Assembly: GCA_010093515.1 (NCBI GenBank)
Contig: MU001674.1
Location: forward strand, 730,246-794,245
Length of the DNA stretch: 64,000 bases
Source of the DNA: Lineolata rhizophorae
Taxonomy: Eukaryota; Ascomycota; Dothideomycetes; Lineolatales; Lineolataceae
Direction of reading: 5' to 3'
A model generated the notes under the pieces. It saw only the letters and a program-made list of their open reading frames with translations. It did no database searches and was not told the DNA's origin. The translations under genes were made by a program, and so were the position numbers. Positions 35,181 to 46,064 of this stretch are shown here, in pieces (positions within the stretch are counted from its first letter, which is position 1; every line of letters starts with the position of its first letter).

Positions 35181-36281
35181 GGCTAGCTTTTTGGGCGCCC
35201 TCGAGCTGTCGATTTGCTGGTTCTCAAGGTTAAGTGCAAGCGGACTCTCTCTTGCTCGGCACAAGGCACGGATGACTAAGATCACCAGTTCAGTAATGAA
35301 ATGTATTACACTGTGATTAGAATACCTAGGCTCGCTTACGTTACTATATTGGTTCGGGGTTGATTCATATAGCTGCAACACACTTCCGTCCTTGATGGTC
35401 GGCTTAGCTATAGGTTCTAGCTTTTAGCCACAAGTAGTTAGAGTCGCTCCCCCCCTTCCCCCCCGAAAGAGCCACTCTTTTCTTGGGGTTTGTTCGATGT
35501 TCTAAGCCACCGAGAGTCATGCGCTCGTACAAGATGCCTGATTTGGCCGTCATATTATCGTGAAGGGTAGGAGGCCTGGATTCTAGAGAGAGCCCAGCTT
35601 CGAAGAGCTAAGGAGGCGGCAGTAGTTCACCAATAAACATGCCAGGAAAAGTAGTTTCCAATTTCCAGAAGGAATTCTTAGCTTAGAATAGGTGGTAGGG
35701 AAGAAGAAAGCATGTTAACAACATAGCCCCCAGAACAGACAGGATAAAGTTGTTGAGAAATCCGTAGAGTTGTACGCAAGGGCCGCACTATGCCTCGCGG
35801 GGCAGAGAGACTAGACGGCTGAGTAGTTGTCCGTTAATGCCAGTTCCGTCCCTTAGACTGCGCCGCCCTCTTCACAGTGAGCATGCGAGATGCGGCTTCC
35901 GGACCCTCTGACATCGCGATTCTTTATACCCTGTGCCGTACAGGTGAAAGTCCAACATGGAGCCTCTTGGGCGTCGTAGCGTTTTATCACCTATTTATTT
36001 ATTTATTTATTTATTTTGCGATGGGGATCAATATGTAATTAATAGATAGATTCGCATCGGGAAAGTCACGTGCTGAGCGGCTTGCTCGGTCCGAGAATGG
36101 CCGACAGACGTCAGGTCACTACACTTATTGTGACTGAATACTTTGGTAGCAAGCTCATCTCTGCCATCTCAGACTTCATATACACCATTTTACCAAACCG
36201 GAGAGGGGCGCTTCAAGGAATCATAGTGTTTCCTGCTCCCTGCTTCTTTCAAATCAGGCTTAGTTCCTTCGGACGCTCATC
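35181..36281. promoter_or_regulatory. Divergent region between GIM4 and CMC2
   Basis: 1.1 kb between outward-facing starts, with ordinary composition. It includes poly-C stretches near 35450-35465 and an ATTT tandem array at 35992-36017. No gene is supported; it presumably carries both promoters. Confidence 0.55.
35992..36017. repeat. ATTT tetranucleotide microsatellite
   Basis: About six tandem TATT/ATTT units. Confidence 0.9.
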
Positions 36282-36601
36282 ATGCATCCCCATCTTCATA
36301 CCAAAGCAACAAAAAGTCTGTCAGATTGAATGCTACTTTCCCGCATGTAGGACTATGAACTCAGCCATAGCAATCGCTAACCTGGCGCTTAGATTGTGAG
36401 GATGTCATCATGGCCCTCGAAGAATGCCACGCGCGCGGATTCCTGTATCGCGCATTTGGCGGTTGCAGCCACGCAAAGCATGAAGTCAACATGTGCCTGA
36501 GAGCCGAGCGGATCGAGCGAACTCGTCAAAATCGTGAACAGGCTAAGGTTCGACGAGAGAAGATCAAAAAAGTCTGGGACGACATCGACGCCAATTCATG
36601 A
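36282..36601 (+). CDS. CMC2: Cmc2-like cytochrome c oxidase assembly protein (twin CX9C)
   Basis: Two exons (36282-36315 and 36393-36601) give 80 residues: MHPHLHTKATKNCEDV then the CX9C pair CEDVIMALEEC and CSHAKHEVNMC. The MHPHLH start and the twin CX9C pattern define Cmc2, an intermembrane-space protein imported by Mia40 and needed for cytochrome c oxidase biogenesis. The C-terminus is Arg/Lys-rich and helical (RRAERIERTR-like). The first exon is only 11 codons. Its donor is GTCTGT, a weak consensus, but it is the one that keeps frame and creates the expected N-terminus. The branch CGCTAAC lies 17 bp before the acceptor. The short size and tiny first exon make this easy to miss. Confidence 0.9.
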
Positions 36602-37432
36602 GCATGCAAGTGGAAAGAGTTAAAGGTTCTGTGTCGGTATCGAGAAATAGCGTTGGTCAAGGGCTCTGGGCGTTTACACTGGATTTCATGTGCCAATTCT
36701 GCTCACAAAATTTGCGCTTTGGCCGTTCATCTTGGTCTGTTAAGGTACCGTTAGCTGCTACAGCTAAAACACGTATGAACCTGTATAGTTAGCCGGTTTA
36801 GACAGGTGATCTTTTGTATCAATATTGCGCTCCTAGAATATCAATAAGGCTAATGTACATAGTCTCCGCTTTTATATTTGGAAAAAGAAGATTAAGAGAC
36901 AAAATTCGTAATAGTATTGGAGTCTACAGCTATACTCTTGTTGAATCTATATATTAGCCGCCACAAGCATTTCCCTCTTCGGCTGTATTGTTTATTGAAT
37001 TTACTTTATTTACATTTCAAAAGTGTGTCATCCCTAGCGGAGGATGTCACCAAGCAGAACCAAGCAGAACACGTGAGGCGCTTCTGTCTGCCCTATCACC
37101 TATAATAACTTCCGATACCGTCGGCGCATCCAAGGTTATACTCATACCCACAGGGCTGGGGTCACCCATACCATTGACGGGCATTATCTGCCGCAGAGTC
37201 TAAGAAAGGCTATGCCCAAACCTGCAGAGCCGGGCTCACGCGCATCATCCGCTGACACCAGCTGTCCTTCACTTTGGACTCTCGCAGAAGCCAAAACCGC
37301 CTTGTCCTTACTACAGGTACGAAGTTTTCTTTCCAAAATACGACCTCAACCAAGAACTTTCATAAGAAACGCTCTTTCATCATCCACACACTTTGCGGGA
37401 TCCATGCCGACAACTCTGGCTCCTGCGCAGCC
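36602..37432. other. Intergenic, no gene seen
   Basis: 831 bp between CMC2 and the orphan gene downstream, AT-richer than its neighbours, with short frames only. Confidence 0.55.
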
Positions 37433-38347
37433 ATGGAGCCCTCCAACGTCGTGCCTTCGTCAAATGGCAAATTTGCCATTTGGAAATCATACGCGCTCCG
37501 TGGAGAGCTCGGCCTTGTGAGTTTACGCCGCCGGCGTTCTTTCGTGTACACCGCCAAGCTAACTTTCGACCTCTAGTATTACAGGTCTCCGCTCTTCCGT
37601 CTCCCTCGGGAGCTGAGGGACCGGATCTACGAGTTCGCCTTAGGCCTGGACTGCAACGATAGCCCAGCGTCTCGTGTAGAAATCGTTTACGAAGGCAATT
37701 CTAGACGTGACTTCCAGGGACCTGTTGCGCTCTTCCTCGTATCCAAGCGAGTGTCGGAGGAAGCGCGGGGCACGTTTTACACAAAGACTACATTTAGCTT
37801 TGCCGACAATGTGGGCCCCGCGCTCTTGGAGAGCTTCCTCTTCACTATCGGGCCCGACAACTGTAGAATGATCCGGAAGCTGAGCGTCAACATCGCTTTC
37901 CCAGAGATCTTGAGCTTCAACAGCAAACAGGCGATTATTCGGGGGGAGATTGCGGAGGCATTAATACACAACGGACTGATGCCTGTGCCCACACCGAAGC
38001 GAGACCGAGACTTCGGCCCGCTGCATACTAGTCTTCAGACAATAGCACGACTATGCAAACTCACAAGACTGACCTTTGTCATGTCTGGTCTAAACCTCTG
38101 CCAGATGGGAGAAGATTGGCGAGCTACGCCCCAAGAGGGACACAGTGTACGTCAGCTGCGAATCTGGAAGAAGAGGATGACGTGGATGGAGTCTCTACTC
38201 CGCCAATATGTGCGAGTAGTCCCGGAAGGTCGAGCTATCTTGGTGATCCGCGTATGTGGCTTCCCGGATAGCGAATGGCACAAGTTAACCAATGTCGAGC
38301 GCATTCTGGAATCGTGGGGATGGAAACCTACTCGCCAATTGTTTTGA
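37433..38347 (+). CDS. Fungal-specific protein of the 2EXR/DUF7730-like type, function unknown
   Basis: Two exons (37433-37516 and 37577-38347) give 284 residues; the intron starts GTGAGT and ends CTAG. Near the N-terminus is SPLFRLPRELRDRIYEFALG. The pattern LP-ELR-RIYE-AL is shared by a very large Pezizomycotina-specific group of small proteins (the 2EXR/DUF7730 type). It is followed by ALFLVSKRVSEEA, the second conserved strand-helix of that group. No catalytic residue, signal peptide or membrane segment is visible. The C-terminal half is unremarkable and ends KPTRQLF. The function of the group is not established; members are expanded and vary between species. An alternative upstream exon cannot be excluded. 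Confidence 0.7.
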
Positions 38348-38759
38348 CCGATTCAATCAATTAGGGCGGGAGAGGTGGGAAGCGTTCAATGGTGCGATGG
38401 AAGCCCCGGGAAAGGCGCTTGTGCAGATGGTAAAAGAATTGCTTCCTCGGATGACTCGCGTCCGGCATGTTGTCTACACTCAAAGATGGCTACACACGTC
38501 AACCCAAGCTTAGACCAAATTAGTAAATGGGTCTCTAACAACTTCTCCTTGACAGCAAAAATGTAATTATATAGCGACGTACAAGGTGCTAGATTGGTAC
38601 AAGCATGTATCCGGCTTAGCTTGATATGTACAATGGCCATAGCCCTAAGTATAGTCGTCCGCATCGCGGTCTATCCGCATAGAGCACAGTACGCATGCAA
38701 GACCAAACTTCCAAGAGAATGGAAGTCAAGTCTTAGCTAACTCTAGCTCCTCTGTGAGC
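38348..38759. other. Intergenic between convergent genes, no gene seen
   Basis: 412 bp of 3' flanks of the orphan gene and the mL54 gene. Confidence 0.6.
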
Positions 38760-39516
38760 TTAACCCATAGCTTTCAAGTAGTTCTTCTCCTTGATGTCGC
38801 CCCTTCGTTTCACGCGCATCCCCTTTGTCAATCCGTCTCTTACTTCCCCAGCTAGTATAGCACCTTCAACGGATCCGTCGCCTGCGGGCAAGTCTATTGT
38901 CTGTTCGTAGACTGGGACTTTAGGCGCTAGTAGTTCCGGATTCTTTAATTGCTGCTTTCGTAGCTTCTTCGCGGCTTCCCGGCGCTGCTTATTCGACTTC
39001 GCTACAGTTCCATAACAGTCAGATGGATGTTCCTAAGTACGGTTACATTCTGGACTCCCAGAGTGGCTTACAGTATAAGTCCGCCTCAGCACCCTCAAAC
39101 ACCCCTTTTGCCTTCTTCTTCTTATCCAAAAGCGTCCACAACCAGTCTGGATACTCCGAATCCTCCATGGCAAGCGGATCCAACTTGCCCTTCTCAAAGT
39201 TCAACCCCCGCAGCGGCACCCCGGCCGCCACGCTAGACATGACGATGGTCGACGACTTCTTAACCGGCTTCTTCGCCAAGACGCCTTCCGCGGCGGGCGA
39301 CGGCGTCAACGGCGTACTGAACGGTTGCGCGGCCGCTGTCGACGTTGCCACAGGAGGCTGGCGGGACGATGCGTCGCCCGTCCGCGGCGCTGCTGTCTCG
39401 GCGACATTGCGGTTGATGAGGGTCGAGGCCAATTGCGGCGTTGACGCAAAGGCGCGGACGGAGATTCGGGGCTGCGAGCGCCTAGATGCCCCCAAAAGGC
39501 AGCGCTGGCAAATCAT
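38760..39516 (-). CDS. MRPL37: Mitochondrial large-subunit ribosomal protein mL54 (Mrpl37)
   Basis: Two exons (39516-39072 and 39001-38760) give 228 residues. The N-terminus MICQRCLLGASRRSQPRISV is Arg/Ser-rich, without acidic residues, and looks like a mitochondrial presequence. It is followed by an Ala/Pro/Thr-rich linker. The conserved block KGKLDPLAMEDSEYPDWLW is the mL54 signature. The intron (39071-39002, GTAAGC) joins EADLY to SKSNKQRREAAKKLRKQ, the basic rRNA-binding segment of the family, and the product ends IKEKNYLKAMG. mL54 sits in the mitoribosomal large subunit. A second in-frame ATG does not exist upstream close enough to change the presequence. Confidence 0.9.
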
Positions 39517-39994
39517 GATGGATCCGGGGTATACTGGAGTTGCTCCCTCTCGCGCGAGGTCGGTCTTTAGCAAGTCGAGGACTATCACGCTAGGGGGAAT
39601 CATTTATCCGATACCGAGATTCCTCCCACGTCCGGGAACGGTTAGTACCTCCGAGCTATGATTGCATACCATCTGCAGTATCTCAACAAAATTTCACAAA
39701 GGCCTCTCATTCTTGACCCCACACGGCCAAAAGGATCGCATCCTCGCAATTATGATGAGAAGTAAATTATCATTTAGGGTGCTAATCCAAGATTGAGGCT
39801 ATGAACCAAAAACCAAAGGACACCGATCACAAAATGCTGCATTTGGCTGGTAGGCCACAAGGCCCTTCTTTGCCATGCTCCCCCTTCCCCTCGGGCCCCG
39901 TATTCTGCGCTTGTTGATTATTCTGCTGTGTCGACTTGCTCCCCTTCTGCTTGGCTTCGCCGTTCTTGGCTCCCTTCGACACGCCGCCATCTAG
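39517..39994. other. Intergenic, no gene seen
   Basis: 478 bp holding the mL54 upstream side and the 3' flank of the quinone reductase gene. Confidence 0.6.
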
Positions 39995-40867
39995 TCACGC
40001 GAAGTTGACTTTGGCGACCGCCTCGTAGAACGACTTGCCCTGAGTCTCGGCCAACTGGAGTTCCTTATCACTCGGCATGCGTGAGCCATCAGCGGCCTGC
40101 GAGGATTGGTCAGTTTCCGTCAGCTACGATAGCCTACTTTCCGCGCCTTTGCAGAAAGCGAGTCAGGATGGGGTCGTCGTACAGTGAAAGTGCCCGCACC
40201 CCATGGGGAACCACCGCGGACCTCGGACGTATCAGCCAGAAGAGGAAAGGTGGTCTTGTAGCCAAGCGGAACGTAGATGAAGCCGTGGTGGGCAAGCGTG
40301 CTCATGGCCGCAATCGCAGTCGATTCCTGACCGCCACCCTGGGTGCCGGTGCTGACAAACAAACCGGCGTACTTCCCCCAGAAACCGCCCTTTTGCCACT
40401 GGCCGCCGGTGCGGTCCCAGAACGTCTTCCACTGCGCAGGGAAGTTGCCGTAACGGGTGGGGATGCCGAACAGGAAAGCGTCGTACTCTTCGAGCACAGA
40501 GGGGTCGGTCAGGATCTCGATGTTGTCGGGCTTGGGCGGGGCATGCATCTTGGTGAGCACTTCCGCGGGCAGCGTCTCCTTGACCCTGGTCATAGAACGT
40601 TAGACTGCCATTGCTGCACGGAGCCTCGCGTCCTCCTAGACGTGCCAATGACTTACTGGAAAAGCTTAACACTCCCGCCAGCAGACTCAATGCCCTTCTT
40701 CTCGGCCTCCGCTAGCTTGCCGATGTGGCCGTACATGGAGTACTAAAGCATCACGACCCAATTGTTAGCGCTCAGTCCGTTAACAGCGGAGCTAGAAAGA
40801 GGAGCCGCTTAGTCCAGCCCGAGCGAGGCAGGCAACGTACGTAGACGATGGCTATCTTGGGCGCCAT
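39995..40867 (-). CDS. Flavodoxin-like NAD(P)H:quinone oxidoreductase (WrbA/Alt a 7/Ycp4 family)
   Basis: Four exons (40867-40841, 40742-40657, 40585-40183, 40096-39995) give 205 residues, the size of this family. The N-terminus [20 protein letters not shown] includes the flavodoxin FMN-phosphate loop. [17 protein letters not shown] and [16 protein letters not shown] are the two WrbA-family FMN-contact segments. The C-terminus is VAKVNFA. Members reduce quinones with two electrons and bind FMN as dimers or tetramers. Fungal relatives are known as allergens Alt a 7 and Cla h 7. The gene is far upstream on a minus strand and unrelated in position to the quinate cluster. The first exon is only nine codons, and the donor after IVY is GTACGT. 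Confidence 0.92.
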
Positions 40868-41826
40868 TGTGCGAAGTTTTGGCTTTTCCACTCGCTGGAA
40901 AATTGCTTGAGACTTGAGACTGAATGACCGGGAACAGTGAGCGTTCGGCGCTGGGCTGAAGTTCAAGAAGAGTTTCACAAAGCTCGAGGGGCTGGCCTTT
41001 ATATGTAGTCGCGATCGGCGGGGTAGCTCTCCAGGCGGCCAGGGAGCAAGGATCGGGCCACGGCGGGCGTCATCGAATTGAGATCGCTGCTAGAGCAATA
41101 GTAGCCCAACGACTCCTTTGCCTTGGCAACTAAGCGTCGCAGGAGGCCATGGTTAGCCGGCCACTGGCACCCGCTTTGATCTCCTGGTCATTTTTCAGCA
41201 GCTTGCGCCATTGACAAATGGCTGACAAATGAGAGAGCCAATCAGGGAGCCTCCGGGGCCCAGGTTGACGCAGCGGGTGCTAACCTGCGTGCTTGCCAAG
41301 GTAGTGCTAGATAGCCTCCCTAAACTCGCACACGGCTGCAGGTACGGAGTACGCTAGGGACGTCTCAGGGACACTGTTTCTTTCGACTGGAAGTGGGAAG
41401 TTTGGACACAATGCATCTGCTAACTTCGGCCGTCCATGTGTAAGCCACTCTTGCTCCGTATGTAAGGCTCTAGGGGAAATTTGGGAAGTGGGCCGATTGC
41501 AAACCAGCTACAAAGCCGCCGTGCTAAGAAATGATATGAAATCAAGGAGGAGCGGACACCAAGATGAGACTGATGGACGCGTTGAACGTAGTTGCGCGCT
41601 ACCTACTCCGTACACACCACATTACCAAGTCCTTTGAAATGCTCCGCGAGCCACCGCCCGCCGCTACATGCGCGCTCGGCGACCGGAGCACCGAAGCGCC
41701 CGACTGGCCGACCGCTAGCGGCTCCGCGGCGGGCCGAGGGGCCTCGGGCTTCACCCCGCGCTGCTGCCAAAGCCAACTCGGCGCGACAAGCGAGCGCCTT
41801 CAGCCTTCTCACTTGCCACACGCAAC
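40868..41826. promoter_or_regulatory. Divergent region between the quinone reductase and G-patch genes
   Basis: 959 bp between start codons. It contains the TATA-like element above and direct repeats of TGACAAATG at about 41212-41230. Frames at 41564-41998 on both strands are GC-driven and unsupported. Confidence 0.5.
40998..41003 (-). promoter_or_regulatory. Candidate TATA box of the quinone reductase gene
   Basis: CATATAAAGG reads on the minus strand about 130 bp upstream of the ATG, a strong TATA match in a locally GC-rich region. Confidence 0.42.
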
Positions 41827-42887
41827 ATGGCGCACCGACAGCGCGAGCCTTCGGCCGGCGAAGCTTCCGACGATGAGGATGATTACATGGCCATGTCCTT
41901 TGCAGAGCCGGACTCGCCTGCGCATAAGGAAACCTCGATGCAGCGGCGCGCGCGTCGGGTCCGCGAGGTAAGCACGCGCCAGCCCTCGCTCCAGCCAACG
42001 CGTATGCGCTGGAATCCGCGCAGACAGCTCATGCACTCCTTCCTCTCTAGGGCGAAATCAAAGGCCGTGTCAAGTCCAAGGCCGAGCGCGAAGCCGATGC
42101 GGCCGCCGCCCAGGAAGAGGCCTTGGCCACCGCTCTCGACGATTCCAACAAGGGCTTCAGGATGATGGCCAAGCTGGGCTACAAGCGAGGGGCCGCTCTA
42201 GGCAAATCCGAAGGGGCGCGGACGGAGCCCATCAAACTCTCCCGGAAGGACGACCGTGGTGGCATCGGATTGGAGGCGGAAAGGAAACGAAAGCTTCGGG
42301 ACGAAGCGGGCAATGTGCCAAACAAGGCCAAGTTCGACGAGTGGGACTACCGGGATCGAATGGCGCAAGAGGCCCAGGAGAGGAGGATCGAAGGCCAAAT
42401 TTTCCACGCTCAAAGGATGGCAGAAACCCTAGACACGGAAGAGGAAGCGGGTGGAAATACGGCCGGCCAAGGAATTGACTCCGGAACGAAACCATTGACG
42501 AGCTGTAATGTGCTGTGGCGCGGGCTCGTGCTACAGAGACAAGCGGATGAAGAGGAACAGCAAATGCGCCGCGAACGGGATCGGAATCTTTCGCGTTTCA
42601 AAGATTGTGTGTATTCCGCCGACGACGGCGACAGCAGCGACGATGACGAGCATCGCAACGTCCTAGAAGCGAAACTCAATGATCGAACTCTATTTGACGA
42701 ACAAGATGATGAGCCCGAAGCTGATCCTGAGCTGGAAGAGTTCAATTCTCTCCCCCCGGCAGAGCGACTAACACGACTGCTGGTATATTTGCGGGATAAA
42801 CATCATTATTGCTTCTGGTGCAAGTGCAAATACCCCGATTTCGCCTTAGACGGTTGTCCGGGCGTGGATGAGGAAGATCACGACTAA
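41827..42887 (+). CDS. G-patch domain-containing protein (GPATCH11/CCDC75-like, DUF4187 C-terminus)
   Basis: Two exons (41827-41967 and 42051-42887) give 325 residues. The G-patch core is about residues 80-120 (NKGFRMMAKLGYKRGAALGK). It is followed by SEGARTEPIKLSRKDDRGGIG and the coiled-coil-like stretch FDEWDYRDRMAQEAQERR, as in the GPATCH11/CCDC75 family. The C-terminus EEFNSLPPAERLTRLLVYLR with HHYCFWCKCKY is the DUF4187 module with paired cysteines. Members are linked to RNA helicase and splicing contexts and to kinetochore roles in animals; the fungal function is not fixed. The central acidic region has stretches of Asp/Glu. The start is set by the ATG preceding HRQREPSAGEASDD. Confidence 0.88.
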
Positions 42888-43213
42888 GACCAAGTTACTT
42901 TCTCCATTGGAAACTACACAACGGGTCCTTTGTCCACGGGATCCAATAGGAATACGCGAGGCGGTCGCTCAACTTCTAGCACACTATGGCTTAAGTGCCA
43001 AACTCGCCTTCCTTCGAGTGAGTCAAATTCCCATGTGAGGTTCTAATATACATGTGTGCGAATTCGACAATTGTAGAGAAATCCTAGTAATTTCAGTCAA
43101 TGGGGTGGCGGAGACTGCTAGAACTGCGCCTCCAAGTAGGTATATAGAAGACTTTTGGAAGCTAATGTACAATGGAAATTTACAACCGTCTGGGTTGATA
43201 TAAGCCCGGATTC
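42888..43213. other. Intergenic between convergent genes, no gene seen
   Basis: 326 bp of 3' flanks. Confidence 0.6.
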
Positions 43214-45682
43214 TTATGACACTTGGAAGCTGTCCCGGTCTCCCGTTTCTAGATCTTCGCCATTCATTTCAGTCTTAGCTTGTCGAATGGCTGCTTCGAC
43301 CCTATCGGGAGTATCAGACCGAATCGAGACGACGCGGATCAACTCCGAAAACAAATTCAGGTTAAATTGATTCAATTCATCTGCTCCCAAATCTTCGAGT
43401 GAGACACCTTCGTCTTCCAAGTCTCTCAGTCTGCGGGAACGCAGCATTTCAAGGACCGCCCTGACCTTTTGAACGTTGCCCTTGAATGCTGCCGAACGCT
43501 GGACTTCGCGACGCATGCGTGGCGTTTTGCCGTCGGCGCGGAAAGAGATCCTCGCGATTTCTTGAACCAAAGAGTCGGACGTTCTCTTCTGTGGCCCAAC
43601 GCCGAATCGAGAGTGCATAGCATGCATTACGACCAGGCTTCCCGGAAGATCGTTGGCCTTGTCGAAGCATTCTATGATACGGTCATAAAGTTGGGCAGTA
43701 AATCGGGCGATCATCTGAGTGCGCCAATCCGAATCCAACTCATCCAACCAAGTCATCATGTGCCGCATCAACAGTCTCGGAGTGGGGTAGCCTCTCAGTC
43801 GACCAGCTCGTGCTTGTTCAATCTGCTTTATCATAGCGTCCCAGAGCAACGTGAATGTATGCACATCTGCTCGGACAGTTTTAGACAAGCGAAGATATCT
43901 CGCCCAGAGGTTAGAGTAGCTCCGCGATCGCATTTCTGCGACCAACACATGGTTCATAAAATAGGAGTTCATTTTGATCTCAGCTTGGTGCAGTGCGTCG
44001 GTGATTTGTTTGATGCGGTCGCCGTTCAACCGGTTGACGTAGTGGAGGAGCATGACAGAAAATGTCTCGATGGTCGCCTGAGGCACATTTCTTCGGAGGA
44101 ACCTGGGTACACGGATTTTGTCATTTGGGGACTTGTTCGGTATCGATACGGTCGTCTCAGCCGAACGTCCAAGTTGATCTGCTCTTCTTCGAGAGACAAA
44201 TTCTAGTCTCGCCTGTATCATTGCCCACGCCATTAATTCCGCCTTCTCCTTGTCCTTCGTGTCACCTGTTCTCAACCACGCCCCAATGATGCCATTTACG
44301 TGAATAGCGTCCGCCCGGCAACCTCGCTCGAACATCAATTCCAGCACCTGAGCTGCTGCATCAGGTCTTCCCATGCCGATAAGTTTCTTCATCCAGCTAG
44401 CATAAAACCACTTGTTGTGGAACCTACGAGGGAGCATGGCCAAGGCGGCAAGAAAAGTACTATCGACGGATTCTTTCGATGCATCTATCGAGCGCATTTC
44501 CTGTATATGCCGCATTGCCTGGTGTTGCACGACGCTTGCATCCCTTTCAGGGCCGTCCTTCCTATCGCCGACAAGCATCATGTCTCTAAAAACCCCAAGT
44601 GCGAGGTCTTTATTGCCAGACTCCATGAAACTTAACGACACAATATCATAGTCTTCCATAGTCATGGACGTCCCGAGCAATTGTCGTAGAAGTTGGTATA
44701 GCGCCCAGGCTTGCTGGAGGTCTTTACTCGTTCCTCGTCTGATTAATGCCTTGACCATGGAAATGATAGCACGAGGGTCGGCCAAAGGATAAGTTTCTAG
44801 CAACTCTTGAAGGATGACCACGGCCCGGTCCAAGTTACCATCATGGGCATACATACGAATACCCAAGCTAAGGAATTCTGGCTTGTGTCCGTCGACCGAT
44901 CGTCCTCCTGAAATGTCGTGAGAATCCTCCCATTCTTTTAGAGCGTCCTGCCGGTTGCCTTCAACAAAAATTGCTTCCAGATGTGCAAGCCTTTGCTCAA
45001 GCGTCGATTCCTTCCCAATTGAATCCATGTCTTCAACAAGTGTCTTCAGGTGTGCCATGCTGTTCGGGTTCGATATCCCTTCTTCGGACTCCCCTTTCCA
45101 CAATAAGTCCCAGGTCTGGTCTGGAATGGCAGTCAGGAATCCTGGTATGGACTCTTTAGCTCTTAAATATGCTTTCCATAGCTCTTTTCGGGATCCGTCT
45201 TCTTCAGGCTTATGGGTGGCATTTTGAGTAGCGACGTTGAACCGTTTAAGGAGTACCTTTTGAGGTCCTGACGCGGGCATTCGCACCAACTTCGCCTCAT
45301 CCTGAGCCTGTCGCGCACGCATTACCATCTGCACTAAACCCCGGTCTTCATCCGGCAGCGCCGACAGCAAATATTCCTCGGACAATCGGCCATGCTTGTC
45401 GTACATCCCGTCCAATCGCGAGTTTAATTCCTTCAGCTCATTGCGAAGTAAAGCCACTTCTTCCGCTTCCGTGTCCGTACGCACTGGACGTAGTGGGCCG
45501 CCGCGCGTGTTCTGCTCAAACCATCTAATACCTTCCCCGTCCTCATCCTGGGTTCTGTCGTCGGAGGGCTGATTCCAGTTCGCGCTGAACGAAATAGGCC
45601 GCGCGATGCTCGGTATGCGAAGAGGGCTTCGGGATTGTGATATCACTCTTCGTAGTGATCGTACGGAGTAGAGACGATGCAT
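43214..45682 (-). CDS. Mitochondrial pentatricopeptide-repeat-type protein
   Basis: One frame of 822 residues without introns. The ATG at 45682 (MHRLYSVRSLRRVISQSRSP) gives a basic, Ser/Arg-rich presequence. The frame stays open further upstream but has no ATG there. The central part shows helical-hairpin repeats of about 35 residues with PPR-like features (RAVVILQELLETYPLADPRA, DLALGVFRDMM, DAAAQVLELMFERGCRADAI, VNGIIGAWLRTGDTK), and the C-terminal part is Arg-rich (RRSRRLRDLED-like). Fungal mitochondrial PPR proteins bind organellar transcripts for processing or translation. I cannot assign it to a named member such as Aep or Cya-5. The absence of introns is unusual among the genes in this window. 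Confidence 0.78.
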   Translation of the reverse strand: MHRLYSVRSLRRVISQSRSPLRIPSIARPISFSANWNQPSDDRTQDEDGEGIRWFEQNTRGGPLRPVRTDTEAEEVALLRNELKELNSRLDGMYDKHGRLSEEYLLSALPDEDRGLVQMVMRARQAQDEAKLVRMPASGPQKVLLKRFNVATQNATHKPEEDGSRKELWKAYLRAKESIPGFLTAIPDQTWDLLWKGESEEGISNPNSMAHLKTLVEDMDSIGKESTLEQRLAHLEAIFVEGNRQDALKEWEDSHDISGGRSVDGHKPEFLSLGIRMYAHDGNLDRAVVILQELLETYPLADPRAIISMVKALIRRGTSKDLQQAWALYQLLRQLLGTSMTMEDYDIVSLSFMESGNKDLALGVFRDMMLVGDRKDGPERDASVVQHQAMRHIQEMRSIDASKESVDSTFLAALAMLPRRFHNKWFYASWMKKLIGMGRPDAAAQVLELMFERGCRADAIHVNGIIGAWLRTGDTKDKEKAELMAWAMIQARLEFVSRRRADQLGRSAETTVSIPNKSPNDKIRVPRFLRRNVPQATIETFSVMLLHYVNRLNGDRIKQITDALHQAEIKMNSYFMNHVLVAEMRSRSYSNLWARYLRLSKTVRADVHTFTLLWDAMIKQIEQARAGRLRGYPTPRLLMRHMMTWLDELDSDWRTQMIARFTAQLYDRIIECFDKANDLPGSLVVMHAMHSRFGVGPQKRTSDSLVQEIARISFRADGKTPRMRREVQRSAAFKGNVQKVRAVLEMLRSRRLRDLEDEGVSLEDLGADELNQFNLNLFSELIRVVSIRSDTPDRVEAAIRQAKTEMNGEDLETGDRDSFQVS

Positions 45683-46064
45683 TGGTAATCTTTGACAGCG
45701 ATCAGGATGTCGAGGCTCGCCGGAAGATCTTGCGAGCCATGGAGGTCGGGTGGCGAAAGACAGGTACGTAGGGCGTAGGCAGGAGCTAGCGGGAATGTGA
45801 GAGTTAAAATACAAGGGTCTACATAAGCAGGCAGCAAGAAAAAGACCGAAAGGAAGATGTTTAGAAAAATGGCACCGTGGACTGAAGGAGGAAAGTTCAG
45901 CTATGCAAATTCAGCCACAGGTGCGAAACAGCAAGGGTGGCGCTGTCAATCCCACGTGAGGCCGCGTCGCGCTTGTGTGCTAGAGCGTCCAACTACCGAC
46001 ACCACAACACATTGGGAGCTCATGATTGCCACGAGCAGCCGCCATCGCTTACAGGCCCGCAGCC
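45683..46064. promoter_or_regulatory. Divergent promoter region between the PPR gene and ORC3
   Basis: 382 bp between start codons, with no assignable element. Confidence 0.55.
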
